Below are positions 9,691 to 21,755 of a DNA stretch of 64,000 bases, piece by piece. The notes beneath the pieces were generated by a model. The model was not told the origin of the DNA. It was given only the letters and a program-made list of their open reading frames with translations, and did no database searches. Each line of letters starts with the position of its first letter. Position 1 is the first letter of the stretch. The DNA is taken from assembly GCF_036373705.1 (NCBI RefSeq), contig NC_089855.1, positions 48,137,818 through 48,201,817 on the forward strand, written 5' to 3'. The translations under genes and the position numbers were made by a program. The stretch comes from Amia ocellicauda. Its lineage: Eukaryota > Chordata > Actinopteri > Amiiformes > Amiidae.

Positions 9691-10249
9691 ACTAGGAAGG
9701 GGCCTCGAGTTCAAGTTCAAGGTTCACTCCCCCCTTTACATGGCACCCTATATCACTATATGCACTATTCACTATTCCATTTGAATTGCTGCCAATTTTT
9801 GTCTCTCGTATTTGAGATCCAGGTGAATTGTGTTAAAGCATGCAACTGTTTTTTTTTTATAAAGAAAGCATTAATTATTAAATGAGGCAGGTTTTGCATT
9901 AGATAGACATGGAGAAAAGCACCATTGATACAGTGATGCGTATAATAAAGCGTATTTATCAACATTCCTCTCTGTCCTGGTGATTGTTTTCACAATGTGT
10001 CTGAAACTGTGACTCGTACCTGTCCAGGTAGGAACTGTGTTACACACACTGTCGCTCCGCAAGAAAATGCAGTCAAGAGTCCTACCCCTTGGTAAAGGGA
10101 TTAGAAACACAGAGGACCAGTCGCCCCAAACAGAGGAGCTTGGCTGCCAAAGGACAATCATCTACTTCTGATCCTAATGAAAATAAACTGCATCATTCTT
10201 CTCTATTGATAAACTATTTACATATTGACAAGAGTTTTTCTCAATACTG
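9691..10249. other. Intergenic stretch, no gene seen
   Basis: AT-rich sequence with no recognised domain or repeat end. A plus-strand frame that opens at 10089 becomes recognisable as LINE sequence only from about 10250. Confidence 0.45.
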
Positions 10250-11670
10250 CAACAGCAAGAGGTTAATAATGGAGGAAGTGAAACAGATAAAGGGCAAACA
10301 TGGAAGTATCTTGGAAAATGAACAAGATGTGGCAAATATTCTAAATGAGTATTTCACAGAGGTTTTTACAAAAGAAAAAACAGATGACATGCCACAGGTT
10401 GACAATCAGTCCAGTCAACCCCCAAGAGAGATCAGGATAAATGAGGAGGAGGTACTGAAGGGACTAGCAGAATTAAAAACAAACAGATCACCTGGGCCAG
10501 ATGGTATATTTCCAACAGTACTTAAAGAAATTAGGGAAATTATTTATAGGCCACTAACTCAATTATTCCAAATGACACTTTTGTGCCAACTGACTGGAAG
10601 ACCACTCCACAAGAAAGGGGACAAAACTGAGCCAGGAAATTACAGACCAATCAGTCTCACCTGCATCACCTGTAAAATATTGGAAAAATGATTAGACAGA
10701 AAATAGAGGAGCATCTTAATGAAAACCATATTCTTGGAGATAGTCAACATGGGTTTAGACGAGGCAGATCATGTCTTACTAATTTATTAGAATTTATTGA
10801 ACATGCAACTGCAGCTGTAGATCACGTGAAAGCATATGATATGATATACTTAGATTTCCAAAAAGCTTTTGATAAGGTTCCACACCAAAGACTGATCCTC
10901 AAATTGGAAGCTGTAGGCATTCAGGGTAATGTAAGTAGATGGATTATGAACAGGTTGATGTCTAGGAAACAGAGGGTGTCGATTAGAGGAGTCGCTTCTA
11001 ACTGGAGTGAGGTTGTTAGTGGAGTTCCACAGGGATCAGTACTAGGGCCTTTGCTGTTTCTAATCTATATTAATAGTTAGCAAACTTGTCAAATTTGCAG
11101 ATGATACTGAAATAGGTGGCTCAGCAGATACAATCTTGGCAGCACAGGCTATTCAGAGGGACTTAGATAATATTCAGCTGTGGGCGACACCTGGCAGATG
11201 AAATTCAATGTGGACAAGTGCAAGGTAATACAATGCAGGTAACAAAAATGTCCACTATAATTACACTATGGGAGGAATAGAACTAGATGAAGTAACACAT
11301 GAGAAAGACCTAGGAGTCTATGTGGACTCCTCACTTTCTCCATCCAAACAATGTGGGGAAGCAATAAAAAAGGCAAACAGAGTGTTAGGGTATATTGTCA
11401 AAAGTGTAGAATTGAGAACAAGGGCAGTGATGTTCAGACTGTACAATGCACTAGTTAGAGCTCATCTGGATACTGTGGACAGTTCTGGGCTCCACACTTC
11501 AAGAAAGATATCGCTGCTCTAGAGGCAGTTCAGAGGAGAGCAACCAGACTTATTCCAGGTCTGAAGGGAATGTCCTACTGAGAGACTGAGGAACTGAACC
11601 TTTTCACCCTGGAACAGAGGAGACTACGAGGGGACTTGATCCAAGTTTTCAAAATCATGAAACTTGACAA
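10250..11670 (+). mobile_element. CR1-clade LINE fragment (reverse transcriptase region)
   Basis: Broken plus-strand frames (10089-10691, 10688-11080, 11268-11522) encode the pre-RT and RT domains of a CR1/jockey-type non-LTR retrotransposon. Visible blocks are SPGPDGI, GNYRPISLTCITCKILEK, QHGFRRGRSCLTNLLEF, DFQKAFDKVPH and VVSGVPQGSVLGPLLFLIYIN. The catalytic FADDT block follows at about 11095 in another frame. The copy is 5'-truncated (no endonuclease) and stops near 11670, before the usual 3' tail. It has at least three frameshifts or stops. Related copies are at 23170-24040, 47366-48897 and 57472-60360. Confidence 0.9.
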
Positions 11671-12749
11671 AGATACAGGGGAGTTAGGAGAGAGAGGGAC
11701 TGGTTTGTGGGTTTGGAATTTGGATCCCAATTTGGGCTGTGGAATGTTCAAACAAATGTTGCAAAATTAATGAACTACGACAAACCACATCACAACCTCA
11801 TCAGCATAAGCCTAATCATTTTTTAGATGGTTTAGCCTAATCCTGGGGTGTTGTTAGCTAGCTTGCTAGTATTGTTACCTGTCCGACGTGTTTGTTTACT
11901 ATTTTTCTATTGGTTCATCGTTCTCAAGTGATTTGATTTGAGAGCAGGCTGACATTTAAAACAAATTAATGATTTATTTCAATAAAGTTTGCGTCCAATT
12001 CCATGCATTCTCTAAATCTCAAATAAAAGGGGTGTAAGCGAGGCTATATCTAATTGAATTGAATTGTTTAGATTTGTTGTTCCAGAGTAATTTATGTTCA
12101 CACATGCACTGAGTTGAGACTAAATCACATTTACAGTGAATATTCAAATTATTCAATCCCATACATATGACCAGCTGCCACCCCTTATTTTGCTCTTGCC
12201 ACCCCTTTGCCACCCCACATCCTAGACATGCCAGTGGGCCACTTCTGCTCTGACGCTATCGGGACATTTAGTTAGGGCACATTTCCTTAGCCTCCAGAAT
12301 CACAGACGCGCATCTCTTCCTTTCCACAGCGATAACTGAACCAGTGCCTTCCCTTCGAATTGCACGGGGCCGCTTCCTCACGCCACCAGGCATTTTCTCA
12401 GCACCCCCCACCCAATATAAAATTACTTTTTCTAGGGTGTTTTGGACTGACGCCAAAACCAAAAGACTTCTTGCCAGCACCGTTCCAATATCCCACGGTT
12501 TCAGAAACACAGCAGCCAGTCTGGGAAATGAAGCATAAGGAACAAATAGGACCAAATCTATATCAGTGCCCAGGGGAGAAAGGCAACAGAGTTATTACAT
12601 TTTTAAGAACAAATTATGTATTTTCATGTGTTAAATGTACGAGAGCCACAGTCATCTCTTATCTATTACTCATCAGACTAATTACTCTATGGAAGCTACT
12701 ACCTAATGATCACCAACCTGATATTTGCTTTAGTACATAAAGACAAGAG
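11671..12749. other. Intergenic stretch, no gene seen
   Basis: Mixed unique-looking sequence. Short overlapping ORFs on both strands at 12268-12740 have no recognisable domain. Confidence 0.4.
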
Positions 12750-12992
12750 CTATCTGAAGAAAGAGCAGCAGCCCTTATGATAAGGCATGTTCTTGGATGA
12801 TATTATAAAAGCTTTGTGCAACTCTTGAACTCTTGTGTGACATAACATTTTTTAGGTTTAGGAGAAAAGGTTGTTGACTGTAGTAAGAGACAGGGGAATG
12901 TACAAGATACCCTACTCCTGATTATAAATAAAGACCCGCTGAACTGAGTCACATCACTTCCGAGTCCATTCTTCATCACCCACGCTTACAAA
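12750..12992 (+). mobile_element. Possible LTR 3' part
   Basis: A TATA-like ATTATAAAAGC (about 12801) is followed by ATAAATAAAGACC (about 12924) and an end at CACCCACGCTTACA (about 12989). This resembles promoter, polyadenylation signal and the CA terminus of an LTR. No target duplication was identified. Confidence 0.32.
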
Positions 12993-13136
12993 TAGTTTTC
13001 ACGGTTATTTTCTATTATGAACATAGTATTCACAGCACAAGTGTTTCTGTCTGTCTTTCAATACCTTTGGGACATGTTATGTTTCACGAATGCATTACCT
13101 TTAAGCAAGCTATTGAACACATATTTATACATACCA

Positions 13137-13670
13137 GTCTGAGCAGTGATGGAGGAATCGTGCGTTCCAGGTGTGACTCGGGCAGTTGTTGTTGGCATCC
13201 TGTACCCGTCCCGCAGGTGTGATATTGGGATGTACCGATCCTGTGCAGGTGTCTGCCACTGCAAGGATGATCAGCTGTCCTTCCTGTCTCCCTGTAGCGC
13301 TGTCTTAGGCGTCTCACAGTACGGACATTGCAGTTTATTGTCCTGGCCACATCTGCAGTCCTCATGCCTCCTTGCAGCATGTCTAAGGCACGCTCACGCA
13401 GATGAGCAGGGACCCTGGGCATCTTTCTTTTGGTGTTTTTCAGAGTCAGTAGAAAGGTCTCTTTAGTGTCCTAAGGTTTTATAACTGTGACCTTAATTGC
13501 CTACGTCTGTAAGCTGTTAGTGTCTTAATGACCGTTGCACAGGTGCATGTTCATTCATTGTTTATGGTTCATTGAACAAGCATGGAAAACATTGTTTAAA
13601 CCCTGGATTTTTACAAAATTATCTTTAAAATACATTGTTCCGAATAAGGGACGTTTCTTTTTTTGCTGAG
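13137..13670 (-). mobile_element. Tc1-like element 5' fragment
   Basis: The minus-strand frame from 13422 encodes the N-terminal helix-turn-helix of a Tc1-type transposase (ERALDMLQGGMRTADVARTI, NVRTVRRLRQRYRETGRTADHP). The reading frame then shifts. The 5' inverted repeat is retained: on the minus strand it begins CTCAGCAAAAAAAGAAACGT at 13670, next to TA at 13671-13672. The rest of the gene, including all catalytic residues, is missing to the left of 13137. Confidence 0.88.
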
Positions 13671-13672
13671 TA

Positions 13673-15239
13673 TATGTTTTCTTTACAGTGTTGCAGTTTT
13701 TCAAGGCAACCATAGACCTGATCACTTTGTTTTTAGCAGATACTTTCTGACTGCATCCTCCTCTATCATGTCTGACAATGCATCTGTGCACCGCCTAAAA
13801 TAAAAATATTATTCTTTATTGTCTAAATCATGTGCAAAGTATTATCATTTTAGTTTATTATTATATGTACAGCATAATACATTGTAATGTTAACAGCATA
13901 AACAGATTGAATTCTACTCACTTTAATTTAAATAATAATTATGAATTATAACAAATAAAGTACAGCCTCAAAATTTAAGTTACATTTATTTTTTTAAATG
14001 CTACTTCAATAACATTTGTTCAGTTCTGTTAAATCACAAAGTAACAATGCTGTAGTTTCATATATCACATTACAAATTGATACCATTGTTATATTATGTT
14101 TGCTATATATTTTATTTTCTATATGTTAAGCCTATAGACTCAACAAATAGTATTATATATATTTTTCATTATAACAATAGTTGGTGTTGTATATTTAATT
14201 AGGATTTGGATACACATTGTGTGTTGCATGTTTCAGTGATATACAAAGAAACATGCATGCAATTGACATGCAATGACCTTACCAGTGGTATGAATATTTT
14301 ATGTGAAGTACATGAAACCAACACAGCAACACCTTTGTGTAAAGAAACACTGCACATAGAGCATTGATCTATTTCATGTCATGATCTACCATGACACATC
14401 TTTAAAGAAAGATAAATAAATGTTATTCAACTTTTTAGTGTTGATTACTCCCTAAGTTACCTTATAAATATGCAAATAAAAACAAATATCTATTTTACGT
14501 TCTATGGTATGCAGTGTATGAATACCATTACCCTGTAAATCATATATATTTTTTATTGCATTTTACCCAAGAATCAGAATGATCTGAATTATGTAATTAT
14601 CCACCGAGAATTTTAAGACATACGTTGGCTGAAACCCTCCAGCAGCTTCCTGGGTGTCAGTGTCATGGTGTCACTGGATTCCTCACTCACATTAAAAACT
14701 GCTACAGGTATTCCTCGGCCCGGGTGTTTGATGGTTCTCCAGAGGCACCAGGATATATTATTAAACAGAGTCACCCCCTTATAAACAAATACAGTATTTT
14801 ATACTTTTAAGAGCAAATCAAATATTTACATTGTAGGCTGTCCGAATAAAGGTACACGATAAATCAAATGTAATATACAAATTTGAAGGGCAAAAGATTG
14901 AGTTGGCAAAAGTAACACATTGAGAGATGGATTATAAATGTTTGAATAAGGAATTAATTAATCGAGACCAACCCCTGCATACTTACAAATAAGTAAACCA
15001 ACCAATATGAAATATTAGTTTTGAGAATGTATTCATTATAGGGCAAAATGGTTGTGTATTCATCTAGCATATAAGTCTATATTTTTGGAAAATGAAATCA
15101 ACTCACGATTTAAGTTGTACTGTACTGCTAAAATTAGTCTTGGCGCGGTTTCCAATTTGAAAATGAAGTATTGAAAAAAAAAAGTAGTAGGCGTGTTGTG
15201 GGTGTGGTATCTTCATTTATGAAGTATATATTTTTTGCT
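13673..15239. other. AT-rich intergenic region, no gene seen
   Basis: About 1.5 kb of AT-rich sequence. No coding frame longer than about 80 codons, no recognised domain and no clear repeat ends. Confidence 0.5.
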
Positions 15240-15725
15240 TCTTAATTTTGGATATATCACTTTCTTGATATAATTGGTTTATTGAGTTTTTAATTGCTTT
15301 ATTGTTTGTCCTGCCCAGTGCACGCCGCTAGCCACATTCTCACCTGGACTCACCTGCCCGCTCTCTCCTAATCACCTTCACCTGAACCCCGGCTCTCTGC
15401 CCTGGTATTTAAGCTGGGAGGGAACCTCCAGTAGGCAGAGCATACAGACTGACACAGCCGGTGATGTGACCAGTAGCAGTACTAAGGGAGGAGAAGTAAA
15501 TCCAGTGCTGGAGAGAGGACCTGTGGAAACTATTGATAGATGAAGGCTTTATTTCCTGGTGGATTACAAACAGTGCAAACGCAGATCCTGGACCCTGAAC
15601 AGGCGGCGATACACCCCAGGGAGCATGGACGGCATGAGCTTTGAGCAGCTAAGTTGGTGGGGGTTTCTGATTGATTGTGTACGTGGGAGGGTTGTTGTAA
15701 ATGAAAGAGCACTGAGCAGAACTGA

Positions 15726-15740
15726 GGAAACTTTGAATAC
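15726..15740. repeat. Tx1 LINE target-site duplication, left
   Basis: GGAAACTTTGAATAC is repeated exactly at 19904-19918, bracketing the LINE. Confidence 0.93.
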
Positions 15741-18700
15741 TGTTTTATTGTGTATAGTATTTTACATGACATAGAAAAAAAAACAATTCAAATTTTTAAT
15801 ACTTATGATTAAAAACTTTTAAAATCAATTCTTAAAATTTTTAAAATCTTTGTGATTTAACGAAAAACAAAATAATTAACTTCAAATAAACATGTGCACA
15901 AAACAACAAAACAAACTTGATTAAAGCAAAACTGCTCACCAACATAAAAGTCAAATACATTGAAAATAACTGAAAATGCATTGGACAAAATAAAGAAACA
16001 ATAAAAAAGGTAAAAATAAAAAACAAACAAAAAAGGTCCAATGCATTTAAAATTAAATCCAAAACGGACAATGTATTTGACAAAAAAATATAACAAAACT
16101 AAACCAAAAACCCCTAAACAATTAGTGATTTAAAAACAACTAAATCTTTAAAAACAGTTAAGATTCATTTTAAAATCGTTTTAAAAACAATCATCCATAA
16201 AATAATTAAAAGATCTTGGACTCGGGCTCCAGCAGGGGGAACTGACCGTCCCCGGAGGTGGGTCCCATCATGGGATCCTGAGCTCCCCCAGATCTTGTAT
16301 GCGCCAGTTCTTATAGGCTTCCTCCTTGCCCCTCTGATGGACCTCCAGATTGACGTAGTCCCTTACGAGCACCATGCCCCTCCGCGCAATGACAATCGGG
16401 TCCAGCTCCTGCTTATTGAATAGACGTAGATAGATGTTCTGTCCCTCCCACAGGGCCTGCTTCACTGCGCAGATGACACGCCACCAGCACCTCAGGGTGG
16501 AAGATGTTAGTCCCCTGGTAGGACCGTACAGGATCTGCTGGGCGGTCGCCCACGCAGGAATGGCAAACCTGTGGAGGAACGGAGAAAACAGGAGCCAGAC
16601 CCTGTAGGCGGAGGGGCACTCACTAAAGATGTGAGCCTCCGTCTCCTTCCCCAGGCAACCCTTATAGGGGCAGGTGTCATAAGGAGCTATGCCCCTTCTG
16701 TGCATGAACACTCGGGTGGGGAGACATCGACTCACAGCCATCCAGGAGACATCTTTCTGCGTATTCGTGAGGCAAACGTGCGTAGCGTTAGCCCAGATAA
16801 ACCAGCAGGTTTCGGGAGGGAAATCTTCTATCCGGCTGGTCTCTTCTGGGTAGATTTCATCTGGCTACAGATGGTCTTATAATCCCAGGAGGCCAGCACG
16901 ACTTTATGGAGGCCTACTTCGAGCGCAAAGGCTCGGAGCGCCCTGTAGAACGGCAGGGGATCCCACGAGTGCGGCCTGGTGTTATCCATGGCGCAGAGGC
17001 CGAATGGTCTCAGGCTGCTGGCAAAATAAAAGCGGTTCATGAAACTCACTTTCTTGCCAGCAGCCTGGATGTTCTTGACCACATAGGCCAGCCCCTGCAC
17101 CTTTATCAGCCGCACAACGTCCGGGACCCCCCTGCCTCCATCCAGGGTACCCTTCACCATCTGCACTCTTTTCAGCCTCTCCATTTTGCTCCCCCAGACA
17201 AACCGAAATATAATTCGGGTCACTAGTTTTGAGATGACCTTGTCTGGGGGGAAGATCATTCCTACGTAGAGGAGTATCGGGAAGAGGATGGCCTTTACGA
17301 CCAGCACCTTACCAGCCATCGTCAAGGTCCTTGTGCTCCAGCCGTGGATCTTCTTTTGGACCTTCGATATGGCCTCCTCCCAGCTCCGGGTGCCCGTGTT
17401 GGTCCTGTCGATCGTGATCCCCAGAACCTTGATAGACGGCTTCACAGGGAACACGGTCGGCGGGCCCCGGCCGACAGGCCATGCCCTGCAGAGGTAGACC
17501 TCGCTCTTGGCCTTGTTGACAGCGGCCCCCGTCGCCCTGCAGAAGCCGTCCAGCAGTTCCTCGACCCTGGCCACGGACGGAGCGTCCGTGCAAACCACGG
17601 CCACGTCGTCCATATAGGCCAGGGCCTTCAGTTGCTCTCCGCCGGAACCCGGGAGATGGAAACCTGTCACCCGGACGTCCCGGCGGATCGCCTGCATGAA
17701 CGGCTCCAAGCAGAGGACGTACAGCAGGGCCGACAGGGGACAACCCTGCCGGACCCCCGACCTGACCGGAAATGGTTCGGTCAGGTGGCGGTTCACAAGG
17801 ACCCTGCTGCTTAGGCCGCTGTAGATGATCTTAACCCACTTCCTCAGGCCAAGAGCGAGACCCATCCTCTCCATGACGAGCTGCAGGTATTCGTGGCCCA
17901 CTCTGTCGAAGGCTTTCTCCTGGTCCAAGCTGATTGGGACCAGGGGAAGCCCTCTCTCGTTCGAGTAGGCCACGACATCCCTGAGCAGCATGGCGTTGTC
18001 GGCCGCCGATCTCCCCCGGGCACCACAGACCTGGTCGGGACCCACGACTTGAGGGAGTGGCCACTGCAGCCGGAGCGTCAGTGCTTTGGCTAGTATCTTG
18101 TAGTCGGTGCACAGGAGGCTGACCGGCCGCCAGTTCCTCAGATCTTTTTGGTCTCCCTTCTTGTGAAGAAGGGAGAGGATACTCTTCTTCATAGAAGGGG
18201 CCAATCTGCCCTCAATGTACATCGACCCCAAGACCTGGGCCAGATCTTCTTTAAGCACCTCCCAAAAGATCTTATAGAACTCAGCAGGGATCCCGTTGGG
18301 ACCCGGTGTCCTTCCAGAGTTAAGACTCTTTATCACCTGGGAGAGTTCAGTGGTGGTGATCTCTGGATCCTCCTCCTCCTCCTCGTCCCCCTCATTGCGG
18401 GACTCCAACAGGGACAGAAAGTGATGGATCAGATTTTGATCCACCACCCTCTGATCGTACAACTCCCTGTAGAAATCCCGCACCACTGTCTCAACAGCCT
18501 CTCTGCCCTCCACCTCTTGCCCCGAGGAGTCGATCATGGAGGACATTGCAGGCCGCCTCTCCTTCGTTTTCTTGAAGAAGAAGCGGCTGCATTTCTCATC
18601 GTCCTCCATGATGCGGACCCTGGAAAGGACCTTGATCTTCTCTTGCTCCTCCCGATAGAGGGCGGAGAGACTCAGTTTGACCCGGGCCACCTCCTCAGCT

Positions 18701-19903
18701 AGGTCGAAGCCTCTGAGCTGTAAAAGACTCAGGCGCTGGAGGCGGGCGTTTAGATGGGAATATCTCGCCCGCCTCTCACGAGCTTTCCGTTTCCCCAGCT
18801 GAATGAAGTAGCCCTTGGTTCTTTTCTTCACCATCTCCCACCACTCTATGGGAGAATCAAAAAGGTCCTTCAGGGTCCTCCACTCCTCGAGGAGGCGTCT
18901 GCTAAAGGTCTTAATAACACGAGGGTCATCGAGCAGGGAGGTGTTGAGCTTCCAGACCCCAGGCCCCGACTCCCGTGTGCTCGGGATGAGCACCTCTGTC
19001 GTCAGGAGCCTGTGGTCTGAAAAGAAGACCGCCTCCGAAGACATGGCGGTCCTCTCCAGTGGCTTACTGAGGAGGACGAGATCTATCCTGGAGAAGGAGG
19101 AGCCAGAAGAACTCACCCAGGTGAACAAGGGGACCAGGTCCCGACCTGCATCGCAGAGTTCAAAGTCCTCCACGAACGCAGCGAGGTCCCTGCTGGATCT
19201 ATCGTTGCGGGGCTTACTCCGGTCTACATCCCTCAGAGCACAGTTGAAATCACCTGAAATGATAACTGGTAAGGTGCCGATCAGGAGCGGGCGTAGCTGA
19301 GGGAGAAAGAGGACTCTCTCTCTCTGGCTGGTGGGGGCATAGACATTGACCAGCCTCAATACAGCCCCTTGTATTTAAAATCGAGGCTGGCCAGTCTGCC
19401 CGCCTCTATAACTTTAAATGCTTTAACCTCTATGAAGGGGTTTTTCAGGAGTACGGCAATCCCGTCCGCTCGGGACACATTGGACCCCGACCAGAAAGAT
19501 TCTCCTAGGGTCCAAGTGTCCCGGAGATCTTTATATTCCTTTTGAACGGGATTCCGCACTCCTGCAAACAGATAACATCCGCCTTCATTCCAGCCAGAGA
19601 GTTTAAAACATCGGTCCTCTTTTTCACCTCAGCAATGCTCCTCACATTTATTGATATAATAATTAATGCCATGATGGCTGTGAGGGCAATTACCCGCTCC
19701 GTAACAATCATGTAAAGAAACCTTTCTCTTCCCCACTCCTCTCTTCTCCCTCACCTAGCTTAGCACTAGCACCCATCATTTCAATCATTTGCCTCACCGC
19801 TTGATCCTCTAGGAAGACTATGGGGGGGGCTCGGCTCCCGCCACCCGGTAAGGCTGGCGAAACTCCACTGGGCTCAGGGCCTGTGGTGCTGGAGGTTCTC
19901 CCT
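15741..19903 (-). mobile_element. Tx1-clade LINE, 5'-truncated, near-complete ORF2
   Basis: A 4.16-kb non-LTR retrotransposon on the minus strand with a perfect 15-bp target duplication. The 5' end is inside or just after ORF1. ORF2 runs from about 19711 to 16268 and the AT-rich 3' UTR from 16267 to 15741. Insertion with a 15-bp duplication is typical of target-primed reverse transcription. A 3'-UTR-only copy of the same family is at 42845-43274 and a related ORF1 copy is at 44920-46140. Confidence 0.94.
16268..19711 (-). pseudogene. Tx1-type LINE ORF2 (endonuclease-reverse transcriptase), broken
   Basis: The protein would nick DNA and reverse-transcribe the element RNA. Three minus-strand pieces are visible. 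19711-19505 and 19559-19356 hold the start of the APE-type endonuclease (SINVRSIAEVKKR, ICLQECGIP). 19359-16828 (843 codons) holds the rest of the endonuclease (ISGDFNC, SRIDLVLL, SDHRLLTT) and the reverse transcriptase (GPNGIPAEFYK, LDQEKAFDRVGHEYL, RQGCPLSALLY, ALAYMDDVAVVC with the YMDD catalytic box). 16741-16268 holds the C-terminus with a Cys/His cluster (CPYKGCLGKETEAHIFSEC). At least three frame breaks separate the pieces, near 19550, 19358 and 16830-16740. The RT core itself is uninterrupted, so the copy is relatively young. Confidence 0.93.
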
Positions 19904-19918
19904 GGAAACTTTGAATAC
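19904..19918. repeat. Tx1 LINE target-site duplication, right
   Basis: Exact repeat of 15726-15740. Confidence 0.93.
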
Positions 19919-20759
19919 GGAAATCAAAAGCCACACGGAACTGCACTTTAAGGGACTGGTCTTTATTTTGAACTTGGTCTGTGTTACGGTGAAGAGGCAT
20001 AGACCTCTTGGTTATTCCCTCCCTCTGGTATTATCTATGTTGAACTGTGTCTGGAGAAAGAAAGTATTTTGGATTAGATCTTAGAGTTGCGGTGAGAGAT
20101 TAACATCCTTGAGGTTTCTCTGCTCTCATTTTGTGTTTATTTCCTAGCCCATTTGGCCAACAGGGCGCTGTTGGGCTGCTGGGAAGAGAAACCAAAATAA
20201 GTTATTTCCACTTACCAGTGTGCTCCGAGTATTGACCGCGTCTGCGAAAGGAAGATGCGGTGTCTTTGTGTGTAGTATAATTGTATAAAAATAATAGTTT
20301 TATAAGAATTTATATAGGTTTTTTTCTTAATTTTCTTCTTGGTTATATTTTTGGGTAGGGATTTTAGTGTTTTATTGCCCCTCTGATTAAAGGCGGTTTT
20401 AGTTAGGTTTTATATAGTAACCTTTTATAAATTCTGTACAATTTATCCAGGACAGTTTTCATGTCCTATCTGGAGCGTCATTAAATAAATATTGTTATAC
20501 CTTCCTGTTAAGGTACAAAACTTCAGTTGAAGCAACCCTTCACATTCCAGTGAATCAGGCACCCCAGTCAGCGCTTCCAGCAATGGATGAGACTTTTCAG
20601 CAGGAGACGAGCGTGCGGGAAGAAAAAAAGTCTGTTTGTTTATCTTCGTTTATTGAAAGTTTCAATAAGCGTTGTCGCCCCTAAGTACCCACGAGGGCGT
20701 AACACAACAACAGAGTCACTCTGAGGATGAACCCGGCCTTCCTGCCCAAGGTTGTGTCC

Positions 20760-21180
20760 TGGAGTCTTTTCACCCCTCTCCACATGCGTCGGATGAGGAC
20801 CGCAGACTACACACACTCTGCATTGTCTGGGCCTTAGTGTTACATGGAGAAGACTGTACACAACCGCAGATTTGACCAGCTGTTTGTCTGCTATGGTTCC
20901 ACCACCAGAGGGCGGGCTGTTTCCAAACAAGCACTGGCGCACTGGGTGGCGGATGCGATCCAGCTCACCTATGAGTCTGCTAAAGTCTCGGCGCACTCTA
21001 CCAGGGGACAGGCCACATCGTAGGCTCTCTTTCATGACACCTCACTTGACGATTTGTGTAATGTTGCAACCTGGTCCGGTCAACAGACCTTCACAAGGTT
21101 CTATCGTCTCGACGTGGCGGACCGTCTGCATCCCGCATTGGGCACTCGGGTACTACAAGGAGCTTTCACTGTGAGGCTCT
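20760..21180 (+). pseudogene. DIRS-like tyrosine recombinase remnant
   Basis: Read in the frame with CYGSTTRGRAVSKQALAHW, the plus strand encodes the C-terminal catalytic part of a tyrosine recombinase like those of fish DIRS-type retroelements. The second catalytic box reads SAHSTRGQATS (the H-x2-R motif) and the nucleophile lies in FTRFYRLDV. A tryptophan codon after the H-x2-R box has become TAG. In intact elements this enzyme inserts a circular DNA copy by recombination instead of an integrase. The upstream reverse transcriptase is not seen. Upstream coding remnants extend back to about 20760. Confidence 0.78.
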
Positions 21181-21254
21181 GCTGCGCTTGCCATGATGGG
21201 ATTGGGGCTTAGATCAGGTGTCAGGACTCGCGACAGCTCTGGTATAGTCATCCC

Positions 21255-21345
21255 ATTCGGTAATGGCTGTCTGTCAATTTGAAAGGGAACAATAGGTTAT
21301 ATTATCATAACCCCGGTTCCCTGAAAAAGAAAGAGCCATTACTCT
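21255..21345. repeat. Inverted-repeat block downstream of the DIRS-like gene
   Basis: GGTAATGGCT near 21259 is repeated inverted as AGCCATTAC near 21333. The block between includes GGGAACAATAGG and the inverted CCCCGGTTCCC. Inverted and split terminal repeats are a feature of DIRS-type elements, so this is likely the element's 3' terminal region. Confidence 0.5.
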
Positions 21346-21755
21346 TCAGGGCAAGCACACAACTTAGAATTTGGGACGCAGCCCTTGCTGCTGCAGCCAT
21401 TTCAGTCTCGGGCTCTCTGTGGGCTGCAGTGCTGCTCTGTGGCTCCAAGGTGTAATAACATTCAGAGACAGGCAAGAGGAAACGGGATCCCAGTTGGAAT
21501 TGGAGTGGAATGTACAAAAAACTTTTAAAATCATTCAAAAATGTTTAATATATTACATTATTATTACAATTATTTGGAACAGTGTGTGTCCAGACTCAGT
21601 GTGTGTCCAGGCTGCAGTGTCCTCCGCCTCCCAGACTCTGGTCCTCCTCGGTGCTCACGGGGCTCCAGGCCTCTCCACAGTCTTCTCCTCAGAGCTGGAG
21701 GCCTCAGGCTGGGCTGCAGTCTCTCCTGGGCTTCCCTCTGCAGCTGCTCCTCCAC

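Larger units (their letters stand above)
15240..20520 (+). mobile_element. LTR-like sequence split by a Tx1 LINE
   Basis: The pieces 15240-15740 and 19919-20520 are continuous once the inserted LINE is removed. The left part has CACCTGGACTCACCTGCCC and GGTATTTAAGCTGGGA (TATA-like, about 15405). The right part has GGGTAGGGATTTTAGTGTTTTATTG and an ATTAAATAAATATTG tail. A related sequence with the same order of blocks is at 26330-26770, which supports a dispersed LTR family. Exact ends and target duplications were not resolved. Confidence 0.5.

Noticed and set aside
17344..18702. Plus-strand ORFs up to 184 codons opposite the Tx1 ORF2
   Set aside because: Shadows of the GC-rich antisense coding sequence of the LINE.
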